From Luminiphilus syltensis NOR5-1B (GTDB lineage: Bacteria > Pseudomonadota > Gammaproteobacteria > Pseudomonadales > Halieaceae), in assembly GCF_000158175.1 (NCBI RefSeq), contig NZ_DS999411.1:716596-780595 (forward strand): DNA of 64,000 nt, given 5' to 3'. The notes beneath the pieces are model-generated. The model was not told the DNA's origin, made no database searches, and saw nothing but the letters and a program-made list of their open reading frames with translations. Made by a program: the position numbers and the translations under genes. Shown one piece after another: positions 51,082-59,990 of this stretch (position 1 is its first letter; each line of letters begins with the position of its first letter).

Positions 51082-52320
51082 TCATTCTGAATTTGATCTG
51101 AGCCACGCTTCCAAGGCAGACATAGTCGCCTTCGAAGGGTCAGCATTTCTTTTTGCCCGTACATCGTCGATCACCCACCCCACCGAGGGCTTTTTCATCA
51201 CCCCAATGGTTACCGGCTCTTCAAATAACCCGCTGTAGACATAGTAGTTACCCTCCAGAACAGTGCGGATATACGTGGCAATACAGTGCTTCATTCGATG
51301 CCCCTCGCTGATAATGTCCTGTTGCGTGGTTAGAGGGACGATCGCGTCTGTACCGTGAATGGGCGCTTCTGGCAGCGGTAAGGCATTACCCTTCTCATCT
51401 CTGCGCAGTAGCTTTAAGTCGGGTTGTCGGTTCAGTGCTTCAACCAGTCTTTCGTGCAGCCTCGACACCTCATCGAGAGATTTGCACCGTTTCAGTGGCT
51501 CCAGGTCATCCAGCAAAGCGATGGTGTCGTTGAAGTTCCGGCGAATCCGTGGCTCTGACAGGTGTTGAAGGATGGCGCGAGCCTGGCATCCCGCTACCCA
51601 CGGGTAGTCGTACATCGCTTTTACTTCAGAAAACCGAATCGCCGCAGCGTGGGATAGGTATTTCCGGCTGTCAGCGTTGCGTAACACCACCGCATACATC
51701 CGGATCGCGTCGACGGTACTTAGGGCGCCCGCTGCTTTTTGGAGTAGCCTTGCGGTGCTTCTGCCCCCTATGAGGCCTATATGTGCCACCAAGTCGCGCT
51801 GTGGCCTTGAGACAAGATCAATCCAGTGCTCGCGACCCACTGCGCTGGACTCGCTCCGGTAAAGCAGCCAGAGCAACAGGGGGTTGGAAATTAACAGATC
51901 CGATGACTGGGAACATTCTGCGCATAACCCAAGAATGCCCAGTTTGTCGGCAGGCAAGCAGTCGACTGCCTTCAGAATCTGTTCGGGAATCGTCGACTTC
52001 CAAGCCCTGATACCCTCATCTTCGGCCAGGAGAATCCAGTCGCCCACCGCGGTCAAATCCAATTGAGCGTAGTCGCCATCGGAGATAGAGGCTGCCCAGA
52101 GCCCTGAGTCCCAGCCGCCAATCTGCAACTCACAGTCGTAATCCAGCAGGTACGACCAGTCGACGGACAACCACCCGTGTTTGCTGTCCCAGGCTATGCC
52201 ATTTTGGACGCTTACTTGGCCAGTCGCGCAGGTCGGGGTCATAGTATCCCGCTGAATGCCGGTTACTTGCTTCTGCAAAACGGCATCGGCGTCAGTCGTG
52301 TGAGACATCTCCCCTATCAC
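51082..52320 (-). CDS. PcfJ-like domain protein
   Basis: A 412-residue protein. The C-terminal quarter matches PcfJ-like proteins: IVPLTTQQDIISEGHRMKHCIATY, then YYVYSGLFEEPVTIGVM. The His/Cys pair (HRMKHC) is conserved in that family, known from conjugative and phage-plasmid regions, with no proven function. The N-terminal part is helical, with two Trp-rich blocks. The GTG start overlaps the stop of the NPY-repeat gene (GTGA), so the two are translationally coupled. ATG 52308 is a possible internal start. Confidence 0.75.
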   Translation of the reverse strand: MIGEMSHTTDADAVLQKQVTGIQRDTMTPTCATGQVSVQNGIAWDSKHGWLSVDWSYLLDYDCELQIGGWDSGLWAASISDGDYAQLDLTAVGDWILLAEDEGIRAWKSTIPEQILKAVDCLPADKLGILGLCAECSQSSDLLISNPLLLWLLYRSESSAVGREHWIDLVSRPQRDLVAHIGLIGGRSTARLLQKAAGALSTVDAIRMYAVVLRNADSRKYLSHAAAIRFSEVKAMYDYPWVAGCQARAILQHLSEPRIRRNFNDTIALLDDLEPLKRCKSLDEVSRLHERLVEALNRQPDLKLLRRDEKGNALPLPEAPIHGTDAIVPLTTQQDIISEGHRMKHCIATYIRTVLEGNYYVYSGLFEEPVTIGVMKKPSVGWVIDDVRAKRNADPSKATMSALEAWLRSNSE

Positions 52321-52775
52321 TCGCCAATGATTTCCAGACCGCGGCCGTAGGGATTTGTCGGACTGTCGGCTGAATAAGGGTTACCCGCACCGTAGGGGTT
52401 GTTGATCGAGTCACTCGAGTACGGACTGCCGTAGCGGCCGTAAGGGTTGCTCACCGAATCTGCCTCGTAGGGGTTGGTGCTCAATCGTCCCCGGTAGTTA
52501 CCCTGGCTGTCCTGGAGCTTGGGGGCCTGCGTCGCATAGGGGTTGGTTGCTGATTTATTGCTGTACTGGCTTCCATACTCACCGTAAGGGTTGTTGATGC
52601 TATTTGACCTGTACGGGCTTCCTGCGCCGTAGGGATTACTCGTTGAATCGGTGGCGTAGGGATTGGCGCTCAATGAGCCCAATGACTCCTGGGCGCTCGG
52701 TGAATGGCTCCATAGACCCAGTATCAGGCAAATAAATGCCGTTCTTTTGGTTTGCCCTTCATTTGTATTTTTCAT
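52317..52775 (-). CDS. Secreted protein with NPY tandem repeats
   Basis: A 152-residue protein. A signal peptide (TAFICLILGLWSHSPSAQ) leads to a body built of about ten short repeats around Asn-Pro-Tyr, in two styles: SxNPYATDSTSNPYG and SPYxxxSINNPYG. A second block repeats the order of the first after a linker with QDSQGNYRG. Such repeats may bind a partner or a surface. AGAGG stands seven bases before the ATG at 52775. Coupled to the PcfJ-like gene. Confidence 0.75.
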   Translation of the reverse strand: MKNTNEGQTKRTAFICLILGLWSHSPSAQESLGSLSANPYATDSTSNPYGAGSPYRSNSINNPYGEYGSQYSNKSATNPYATQAPKLQDSQGNYRGRLSTNPYEADSVSNPYGRYGSPYSSDSINNPYGAGNPYSADSPTNPYGRGLEIIGE

Positions 52776-53048
52776 CGTCATACCTCTACGGCTTTATCTA
52801 GCCTTTGCTGAAACAGCTTGAATCGGAGGTTAAGCGTAGAGGGCCCATCGAATTTCACCATCGTGTATGGATTAACATGTCGCATGAGTAGGCTCGCCCA
52901 GACGTCACACCGGCCAAAAGTGTGATCTGACTCACAAAAATGGCTTTTCATGGTCCTTAACTTTGCCCGCAGGCCCCCAGGGCACCTTTGGAAGATACGA
53001 AATCTAGGTGGAAGGTATATAGGACGTCTGAGCGACATATTCGCTAAA

Positions 53049-53348
53049 TCAACCCGCCGGCGATCCCACCGTCAACGTTGTTGCCGCCAGGAGATCGACC
53101 AATATCACCTGTCTTCCACAGCCTATTTCCCGCATTTTGGTCCGTAGCTGATGGGTGAATATGTCAGGGGACAACACAGCCTCAAAGCGAAAAATACGCT
53201 CAGGTGTAAACTGCACCATCGTCATTTGATTTCGATCGACGGGGATACTTCTCTGGATGGCATACCCAAACTTGAAGGCCATTGTCCCATCAGGCCAATG
53301 TGGTACGACTATGAGATACGGACGTGTGTTTGGATTTTCACTATGCAT
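53049..53348 (-). CDS. Small hypothetical protein
   Basis: A 99-residue protein (start MHSENPNTRPYLIV). GGAGG five bases before the ATG supports the start and the gene. Alternating strands and basic turns (VVPHWPDGTMAFKFGYAI, TKMREIGCGRQVILVDL) suggest a compact alpha/beta fold. No family recognised. The 267 bp between it and the NPY-repeat gene hold nothing I can support. Confidence 0.5.
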   Translation of the reverse strand: MHSENPNTRPYLIVVPHWPDGTMAFKFGYAIQRSIPVDRNQMTMVQFTPERIFRFEAVLSPDIFTHQLRTKMREIGCGRQVILVDLLAATTLTVGSPAG

Positions 53349-53497
53349 AACAGCCTCCAACCCCAAAGCATGATAGGTCGCTGAACACCGGGGTAGAGGT
53401 GGATGCGACGGTTTAGCGAGTATTTTTGAATCGCCCTGCAAGTGTCAGAAATCGGCGATGTATGAATCGTAGTGCGTCAGATTACGTCTGGCAATAG

Positions 53498-53821
53498 CTA
53501 GGCTCCAGACCTGTAGCGTTCATAGGCAGGTGAGTCAAACTCTGCCCAGTCTTGCCCATTGTCAGGAACTGATGAGGCACCATCTTTCGCCCGCCGTTGC
53601 TGACGAGTCTCTCCGAATACCTTTAAATGGGCAGCATCAATGGTGGTTTGTACTTGCCGACCGTCGACCAGTGCCAGCAATCGCCCCGCCTCAACGAAGC
53701 CCTTCACTCTCGATTGGAATAGCTCATATTCGCTTCCCGGGACGCCGGACTTCTTGAGCTCGTACAGCTCTTGAGTCAGCAAAGATAAGCGATTGAGGAA
53801 TTTTTCTTCCGGTTGCGTCAT
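53498..53821 (-). CDS. Small helical hypothetical protein
   Basis: A 107-residue protein, charged and helical at its start (EEKFLNRLSLLTQELYELKKSG), ending in a polar tail with FGETRQQRRAKDG. AGGGG precedes the ATG. No family recognised. Transcribed divergently from the HEPN gene. Confidence 0.55.
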   Translation of the reverse strand: MTQPEEKFLNRLSLLTQELYELKKSGVPGSEYELFQSRVKGFVEAGRLLALVDGRQVQTTIDAAHLKVFGETRQQRRAKDGASSVPDNGQDWAEFDSPAYERYRSGA

Positions 53822-53967
53822 ATGACCCCTCGAAAATATGGCGTTTTCTTCTCACCCCATTTGGCCACGCTTGATGATACTGGCGCAAGAAAACTCTATA
53901 GAAACTGCTGGAATCCCCCGCTTACGTCGAGTTAGCCTGCGGATATCCTGCAAGGATAGAGGTCGGT

Positions 53968-54621
53968 ATGGGACAGTATGACGAACTGAAGGTAAGGCAT
54001 CGTGCTGAGCGGGATGGGTGGCCCAATAATCTAAGTCTACGCGTACATCGCTCGCTGAGCTGGGTCAGACGCGCCGAGCTTTGTGACGATCTGGACGGGC
54101 GCTTCATATTTCTTTGGGTGGCTTTTAACGCTGCCTATGCACAGGAACTATCAGAATTTGGGCATGGGCACGAACAAGCAAAATCTGGTGCTTTTATCTC
54201 CAAACTCGCAGACCTCGACAAGAATCGTTTGCTCTACCAATTAGTCTGGCAAGAATTCTCCGCGTCAATAAGAGTATTGCTGGCTAACCAATACGTTTTT
54301 GCACCCTTCTGGGAGTTTCAGCGTGGCCAGGCAACGCAGGCGCAATGGGAAGAGGCATTCAAGTCCGCAAATCGCGGTGCAAACCAGGCTCTTGCAGCGG
54401 GTCATACGGGCCGGATCATCAGTATCATACTGTCGCGACTATATACCCTCCGGTGCCAACTCGTGCATGGTGGCGCCACCTGGGACTCGTCAGTCAATCG
54501 AGATCAGCTGCGGGACAGTACTGCCTTTCTAAGTAAGCTGGTCCCGATAGTTATTGAATTGATGATGGACAACCCAGATACGCTGTGGGGCGATCCCTCA
54601 TTTCCGGTGGTTTCCATGTAG
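53968..54621 (+). CDS. Apea-type HEPN domain protein
   Basis: A 217-residue all-helical protein. Arg162-x4-His167 in TLRCQLVHGGATWDSSVNRDQLRD is the catalytic motif of HEPN ribonucleases; the GATW...NRDQ tail after it is typical of the Apea-like group found next to defence genes. The Asp-Arg-Phe helix (DLDGRFIFLWVAFNAAYA) is also conserved. Likely an RNase or a toxin. No obvious antitoxin (MNT-type) is beside it. Confidence 0.8.
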   Translation: MGQYDELKVRHRAERDGWPNNLSLRVHRSLSWVRRAELCDDLDGRFIFLWVAFNAAYAQELSEFGHGHEQAKSGAFISKLADLDKNRLLYQLVWQEFSASIRVLLANQYVFAPFWEFQRGQATQAQWEEAFKSANRGANQALAAGHTGRIISIILSRLYTLRCQLVHGGATWDSSVNRDQLRDSTAFLSKLVPIVIELMMDNPDTLWGDPSFPVVSM

Positions 54622-54793
54622 GAATGGGAGCCATGCAATGTGCTGTGCCAGCCTCTAGGTTTCTAGTCCGTCAGCTCACCCGCCATTGCCAAACCGGAGT
54701 AATCAACCGTAGCGCGCATTTTTGGAGCTATAGAACCTTAAGGCCTGCTATTTTTGGGGGCCGCAAAACCACCGACCGACGGCAGCTAAACTG

Positions 54794-55630
54794 ATGGCAA
54801 GACATCGTGGAACATACAATCCAGAAAGTGGCAGTCCGTACGAGATTTCTCGTGGAAAGCTTGAGAGCTTCCTTAAATGCGAAGCGTGTTTTTGGCTGGA
54901 TCGAGTGAAGGGCGTTAAATTCCCTTCGATACCTGGGTTTTTACTGAACACCAATACCGACACACTCCTGAAAAAAGACTTCGACCGCTTGAGAGGACTA
55001 GGACCCCACCCAGTGATGGAAATGGCGGGCTTGTCGCATCTTCGTCCGTTCGACCATGAAGATATTGAAAAATGGGAGAGCTCTCTTCATTTCGGCTCAA
55101 GCCCAAATCATTTTTGCATTATTCACCAAGAGACAAATCTGCTCTTTGGGGGCGGCCTAGATGATGTCTGGGAGGACATAAATACCGGCAACCTCCACAT
55201 TGTGGACTATAAGAGCACAGCTCAGATGAGCAAATCTCCTAAGCCACTGGATGATTCATTTATCGCAGCTCCCGAAGACCCGAAAAAACCCGACTACAAG
55301 GGCGCGTATCGGCGGCAAATGGAAATGTACCAATGGATCGCCCGGCGCAAGGGCTTTTCGGTCAGTGACATTGGATACTTCGTCTACGTCGATGGGCAGC
55401 ATGCTGAAGAACCCGGCATGCTTGATCCTTCGAACGCTCAACAAGCTTGGATGCGATTCAATGTGGCGGTGATACCTTATCAAGGCGATGATTCTTGGGT
55501 TGAAAAAACCTTGTTCGAGGCGAAAAATACCCTCGAAAAAACCACTTGCCCTGAACACAGCCCTCAGTGCGAGTACGGTAGATTTCTAGTCCAAGCTAAT
55601 GCGGCTGCAAGCACCGATCTTCTCCGATGA
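54794..55630 (+). CDS. RecB/Cas4-type PD-(D/E)XK nuclease
   Basis: A 278-residue protein of the PDDEXK_1 group. Core motif: Asp123-Asp124 (GGGLDDVWED), Asp138-x-Lys140 (LHIVDYKST), and Gln175 with Tyr179 in YRRQMEMYQWI. Cysteines at both ends (Cys29/Cys32 in KCEACFW and CPEHSPQC near the C-terminus) could hold an iron-sulfur cluster, as in Cas4 and AddB. Likely a nuclease, perhaps in defence. It follows the HEPN gene after 172 bp on the same strand. Confidence 0.8.
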   Translation: MARHRGTYNPESGSPYEISRGKLESFLKCEACFWLDRVKGVKFPSIPGFLLNTNTDTLLKKDFDRLRGLGPHPVMEMAGLSHLRPFDHEDIEKWESSLHFGSSPNHFCIIHQETNLLFGGGLDDVWEDINTGNLHIVDYKSTAQMSKSPKPLDDSFIAAPEDPKKPDYKGAYRRQMEMYQWIARRKGFSVSDIGYFVYVDGQHAEEPGMLDPSNAQQAWMRFNVAVIPYQGDDSWVEKTLFEAKNTLEKTTCPEHSPQCEYGRFLVQANAAASTDLLR

Positions 55631-55812
55631 CCTGAGTCGCAAATGTGGGTGCTACCGGCTGTTTGTTACTACTCGGCTGCCCTTCCTAATCCATAGCCAC
55701 CATCTATGTCGCTTCACCAACAAGGTTGACCTGTGTATTTAAACCAAGCACTGCAATTGAACTAATCCACACAAGAGGCGTCCTACTGAAAACTCGTACG
55801 GAATCACTGTGA

Positions 55813-56313
55813 ATGATGAAGCAACTTTACTTTCTCACGTGCATTCTACTGACACCTACCGCTGACGCCGAGTGCCCGACAGAAGAGATAGCAGCTCAAC
55901 TGCAGGAGTCCGGACTCTACAATCGTCCATTCGACGAGGAATCTTGGCATGTTGGCGACTCCAGCAACCTACTTTACATGAGGCTAGATCCTGAAGAAGG
56001 AGATATCGTCTGGACGGGTGTCGTTGAGAGGAAGACACAGGCTGGCATAGCTTGGATAAACGACAAGAACCTGAAGTGGCGCTATGCGCAAGTAGCTATC
56101 GATCAAGACCTAGACTTGATCGCTTCTTTTGCCGTGCCCCACTGGCAGGAAGGCTGTCCACCTGATGCCATAGAAAACTCAGAGTTTTTTCTTCACGTCC
56201 TTGGCGAACTGAAATCTTCCTTACAAGCGTACGAAGTCTCTGCTCCTGACTCTCAGTCGGGCATAGAGCGTTCCATAATGTCGCATGCAGCGGAACAAGA
56301 AACGCGTCTATAG
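55813..56313 (+). CDS. Secreted hypothetical protein
   Basis: A 166-residue protein with a signal peptide (QLYFLTCILLTPTADA). The mature part starts with Cys (ECPTEEIAAQLQESGLY) and has a second Cys in WQEGCPPDAI, so one disulfide is likely. Acidic, with beta and alpha parts. No family recognised. Two ATG codons in a row open the frame. Confidence 0.6.
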   Translation: MMKQLYFLTCILLTPTADAECPTEEIAAQLQESGLYNRPFDEESWHVGDSSNLLYMRLDPEEGDIVWTGVVERKTQAGIAWINDKNLKWRYAQVAIDQDLDLIASFAVPHWQEGCPPDAIENSEFFLHVLGELKSSLQAYEVSAPDSQSGIERSIMSHAAEQETRL

Positions 56314-56619
56314 TGCATTGATAAATAGATTTCGGATGGCTCTGTCTGTCCACTTCTACCAATCAGAGCTGGCCGATAGCTTTTATACGCGACTCTCTGG
56401 TCGATGGCCGGATGCTGCGGGCCTTGAATCTGCTGGATGACTACAATCGAGAAGGTGTGGGCATCGAGATCACTCACGCCATTCCCTGAAGACGCATTGT
56501 TACTGCCTCAAACTCTCTCTGCAGCTCACGATTTTCGAAGGGGACAAGGTTCGAATCAGTTAACCACTACACTTTGTGCCCGCATCCACTTGCTTCAACC
56601 CCCAATGATCTGGCTTTCC

Positions 56620-56697
56620 GTAAATCGTGACTTCTTCACCGCAGCTCCCTATGCTTATTGTCACAGAAAACTCCAATTAACGATGTCTCAGCTTAGG
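56620..56697 (+). repeat. 78-bp diverged direct repeat, copy 1
   Basis: Pairs with 56761-56838 without gaps, 65 of 78 bases identical. Both read in one frame as VNRDFF-x-AA...HRKLQLT-x-SQ-x-R. It lies in the 638-bp gene-poor gap between 56314 and 56951, in which I see no supported gene. Confidence 0.7.
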
Positions 56698-56760
56698 GAA
56701 AGTGGGCACCATTAAACAGCCCATCAGGCCACTTGCATGCAGGGCAGTAAATGGATGTTC

Positions 56761-56838
56761 GTAAATCGTGACTTCTTCATCGCCGCCCACTGTGCCCGTG
56801 GTCACAGAAAACTCCAGTTAACGACGTCGCAGATTAGG
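56761..56838 (+). repeat. 78-bp diverged direct repeat, copy 2
   Basis: Second copy, 141 bp after the first. Several differences are at third codon positions of the shared frame (GCA/GCC, GCT/GCC, CAA/CAG, TCT/TCG), which hints at a once-coding unit. Confidence 0.7.
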
Positions 56839-56951
56839 TCAAGTGAACAAGTCTGCGGCTTCGTCCCGAGAAAATTAACGATTCCGCCCGAGCTGCACTT
56901 TTACCGAGCTTTCTTCGATCGAGAGATTGACCGTAGTGAGGCTAATTGCCG

Positions 56952-58733
56952 TCAGCCGAAAAGATAGGCAGTAATTCCTGTAGCCGCTGCGGCTTGTACC
57001 ACCGTGCTGATGCTTCGCTTGCCCGCATCGCTAAGGCTTGAGTCGCCGTTCAGCATCGATATTGCCTCTCTACCAGCACTGACCAAGCCCGCCAACTCCG
57101 CTGATTCTGTAACTCGGTCGGTAATAGTATTATCGGCCACTGCGTCGAATACGTTGCCGGTGGTTTCGCTCAATCCACTATTTGAAAACCCGCTGGAGTC
57201 TACCTCTGAAACTGCTGCTGCCACCTCGCTAGTCGCCAGAACTTCGATATCTGGATACCGCTCTAGATGTTCTCGCACATAACCGCCGCTACCAGTAGCT
57301 TTAAGTTGATACTCTTCGATAACTTCATGGCTATCACTGGAGCGTATTTGCACATCCGCGCCTCGGTGTACCGTCGATTCATGCAGGACTGCATAGGTAT
57401 CGGTGTGGATCGCATTGTATTCTTCAATCCAACGCATTTCGTGGTAGATACCCTTGACGCTGTTTGCGACGCCTCGCAGTTGTTCTGGGGTCAATGAGCT
57501 CAAGTAATTTGCGAGGTCATTCTCGGACGCGTCATGCAGTGAGTTCGTGGATCTACGAAGCGCATCGAGCACGAGTGCTTCCTCACGCGTGTCATCAAGA
57601 GCCGTGTTTGTGAATAGCGCGTAAAAGATACCAGCTATTAGCGCTTCGGCGCTTATAGGGGCGCTTTTGGAGTAATGTCTGAAACCGTCGATAACGGTAG
57701 GCTTAAAATCCTTGAGTACATGTTGTCGATACGCAATGGCATTTTTGGTGTCGAGTCGCGAGCAAATCACGTCTGCGTGCTGCACGAGATAATCATGGAA
57801 TGGCATTAATGATTGCTCAAGAAACAGCGCACTATCTTCAGACGTTAGTTCGATAGGATCACTATTAAGTTGCTCTTGAATGGCGGTCAGCAGCAGTCCT
57901 GCTGTACTAACTAGTTGCTTATCTTCGTCCGGTAGTGAATCGAAATCTCTGGCGGTGGACGCAAGAAGTTTGTAAGCCCCAATACCAATCAATATGCCAA
58001 CTCCAGACATTACTAGTGCGCCAGCCGCCATCCCGCCCCCGACGACACTGCCGATGGAGGCTAGGGTCGCGCTCGTTGCTGCGGCTCCTGATAGGCTAGC
58101 AATAGCTGTGCCTGTGCTGGCGGTGCCGAACGTGCTGACTAAACCAAACAGCGTCATCGTTCCGGCAAGCCCTGCGATCTTTGCGGATAGCAGGCTGCTA
58201 AATTCACTAAGCCAACCTGCAGCTTCTCGGTAGCTCACTTGTAAAATGCAAGCAGTGATGTAGGTTAGCTCTTTGCGTGTGTTCTCCAAGAGCTCACGCG
58301 CATCTTCAGGCTCAAAATAGGGTTTGAAGTGATATCTCGCTGTCCCATAGGCATCACCGGTCTTTCTTCCCACGTTTATAGCGGCTTCCGAAATCCCTCG
58401 GTCGTCTAAATATTTTTTTGCCGGTTCAGCGATACCTTGGGCAACTGAATGCTTCACAGACTTTGCGGTTCTCGAAACATTAAAATTTTCATCTGCCTCA
58501 ACTGCTTTTGTGCGAGCGTACTTAAAGGCCTCGCTAGCACTATCAAACGCAGGCTTGACGACATCGGCTAGCCCTAGGTTTTGATACGTTTCGGTAGCTG
58601 CCTTTGTAGTGGTTGAGGCAGCAAGCGAAGCTTTTTGGGGCAAACCACTCTCTCTAATTTTAAGTGTCGCTGATCTGGACTTGTCGCGAAGTAGCCTTTG
58701 AAATTTTCGAAATTCATTGTCTTTTTTACTCAT
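56952..58733 (-). CDS. Membrane-associated protein with Mrr-like nuclease motif
   Basis: A 593-residue protein I cannot assign to a named family. Residues 1-160 are charged and helical. A Gly/Ala/Ser-rich hydrophobic region (184-257) could form two or more membrane helices. A helical domain follows (260-430), then HEMRWIEEYN, Asp460 (HRGADVQI) and Gln476-x-Lys478 (EEYQLKATGSGG), the D...QxK pattern of Mrr-type restriction nucleases. A second hydrophobic patch closes the protein. Possibly a toxin or abortive-infection effector. Its plan (membrane part plus nuclease) is rare. Confidence 0.65.
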   Translation of the reverse strand: MSKKDNEFRKFQRLLRDKSRSATLKIRESGLPQKASLAASTTTKAATETYQNLGLADVVKPAFDSASEAFKYARTKAVEADENFNVSRTAKSVKHSVAQGIAEPAKKYLDDRGISEAAINVGRKTGDAYGTARYHFKPYFEPEDARELLENTRKELTYITACILQVSYREAAGWLSEFSSLLSAKIAGLAGTMTLFGLVSTFGTASTGTAIASLSGAAATSATLASIGSVVGGGMAAGALVMSGVGILIGIGAYKLLASTARDFDSLPDEDKQLVSTAGLLLTAIQEQLNSDPIELTSEDSALFLEQSLMPFHDYLVQHADVICSRLDTKNAIAYRQHVLKDFKPTVIDGFRHYSKSAPISAEALIAGIFYALFTNTALDDTREEALVLDALRRSTNSLHDASENDLANYLSSLTPEQLRGVANSVKGIYHEMRWIEEYNAIHTDTYAVLHESTVHRGADVQIRSSDSHEVIEEYQLKATGSGGYVREHLERYPDIEVLATSEVAAAVSEVDSSGFSNSGLSETTGNVFDAVADNTITDRVTESAELAGLVSAGREAISMLNGDSSLSDAGKRSISTVVQAAAATGITAYLFG

Positions 58734-59032
58734 CTATCGTGTCTGCCATACTGGTCATCTCTGAAATGGGTTTTTTAGACAAACTCCGAGGTAAGGTGTG
58801 GTGCAGGGCAAAAACTTCTGCGCCTGAAACACGCGAGGCCCCACTAATGAGAAAGTGGAGATTACCTTCGACTCTAACCAGTCGGATCGGAAGATACTCA
58901 TTGAGCCTCGATATAAATGGTTTGTTGGAGTTAAAAACTGCGAATATCCCCTATGGCCATTATGAGCACATCGGAAAAGTCGCTGCCAAGGGAAAAGCAG
59001 CTCGCTTTCTTTAAAGACTTTCTTGTCGTCTC

Positions 59033-59446
59033 TCATGCCCTCACCAACTGCAAAAGCCGCTCAAATCGATAATTCGTCGCCCGTCTCTCGGAGGCTAATC
59101 GAACCCTTCGCCAATATTCAATGGGGCTCCCCTTTCTGCGCGGGCCGCACCTCTTCGTCTTCACTTTATCTTGAATATCGTCGGGATATCGCGATAACGC
59201 TTCTTTGAACAAGTCAACGACCTTTGACCCAAATGCAAAGCGCGGATTGATCTCGTAAGCCCTGGTCCGTCCAACGTCTTGGGCTACCAAAAGTCCATCG
59301 CGCTCCATTCTTCCCATAACCCTTTGCACCTGGTTCGGAGCGACATCAAGGGTGCGTGCGATTTCAGCTGGATAGCCCCGCTCTCGCTCCGAAGTGAAAA
59401 GCAAAACACGCTCAGCAGTAGACGATCCTACCAATGCCTCCAACAT
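59033..59446 (-). CDS. Winged-helix transcriptional regulator
   Basis: A 137-residue protein. The wHTH core is ALVGSSTAERVLLFTSERERGYPAEIARTL then VAPNQVQRVMGRMERDGLLV, with wing QDVGRTRAYEINPRFAF. Such regulators often stand before a nucleotidyltransferase toxin gene; none is seen here. GGAG seven bases before ATG 59446. It is the last gene inside the right attachment site, so a partner may have been lost at the junction. Confidence 0.75.
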   Translation of the reverse strand: MLEALVGSSTAERVLLFTSERERGYPAEIARTLDVAPNQVQRVMGRMERDGLLVAQDVGRTRAYEINPRFAFGSKVVDLFKEALSRYPDDIQDKVKTKRCGPRRKGSPIEYWRRVRLASERRATNYRFERLLQLVRA

Positions 59447-59612
59447 CTCAAACTCCGGATTAATCAAACAGACACGTCATACATTAAATGTACTATGTAG
59501 TGCACTAACTGTTTTATTCGGCTTCGGTGAAAGATGTAGAAAAAAGTCTTCCCAAAATAATAAATAATGCTACATTAATAGCGTCCAAACGTGTCTGGTG
59601 GTGGCCGGTATC

Positions 59613-59659
59613 CCTTGACATGGTAGAGGTCGGCGGTTCGAATCCGCCTGGTCCTACCA
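59613..59659 (+). repeat. attR, 47-bp direct repeat of tRNA-Val
   Basis: A perfect copy of the last 47 nt of tRNA-Val (34119-34165). It keeps the anticodon arm, T-arm and CCA but no 5' half, so it is not a tRNA gene. The terminator of the original tRNA locus follows at once. Confidence 0.92.
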
Positions 59660-59740
59660 AACGATAAAACCCTCGCCAACGGCGGGGGTTTTTCGTTTGT
59701 GGGCTGGGCCGGATGAGACCGGCGACTGCGGTTCGACAAA
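59642..59740 (+). repeat. 99-bp tRNA-tail/terminator repeat, copy 1
   Basis: Begins with the last 18 nt of tRNA-Val, contains the terminator and about 45 bp of further sequence. One mismatch against copy 2 (59829-59927). Confidence 0.9.
59669..59693 (+). terminator. Original terminator of tRNA-Val
   Basis: CCCTCGCC pairs with GGCGGGGG around AAC and is followed by five T. It lies 10 bp after the tRNA CCA. Since the island was inserted, it is 25 kb from the intact tRNA. A copy stands at 59856-59880. Confidence 0.88.
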
Positions 59741-59828
59741 ATGCGCCCAAAGAAGCATTTTGGTCGCCAGAGCGAAGCGATGGCGCCCCGTAGGGGTGAG
59801 AGCGCGCGAGGCAAGCGCGCTCGAAACC

Positions 59829-59927
59829 ATCCGCCTGGTCCTACCAAACGATAAAACCCTCGCCAACGGCGGGGGTTTTTCGTTTGTGGGCTGGGCCGGA
59901 TGAGACTGGCGACTGCGGTTCGACAAA
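59829..59927 (+). repeat. 99-bp tRNA-tail/terminator repeat, copy 2
   Basis: Second copy 187 bp after the first, 98 of 99 bases identical, again with tRNA-Val tail and terminator. Between the copies lies a REP-like GC-rich palindromic stretch (59771-59796) of which a relative is at 59956-59980. Confidence 0.9.
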
Positions 59928-59990
59928 CGCGACCACAGGAGCGTTTGGCCCAACGGCGCGAAGCGACGGTGCCCGAAGGGTAAAAGCTCC

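Noticed and set aside
58664..59014. Frame starting MGFLDKLRGKVW (58766) between the 593-residue protein and the wHTH gene
   Set aside because: No ribosome-binding site before the ATG and no recognisable fold; it could be a decayed gene start, but evidence is too thin.
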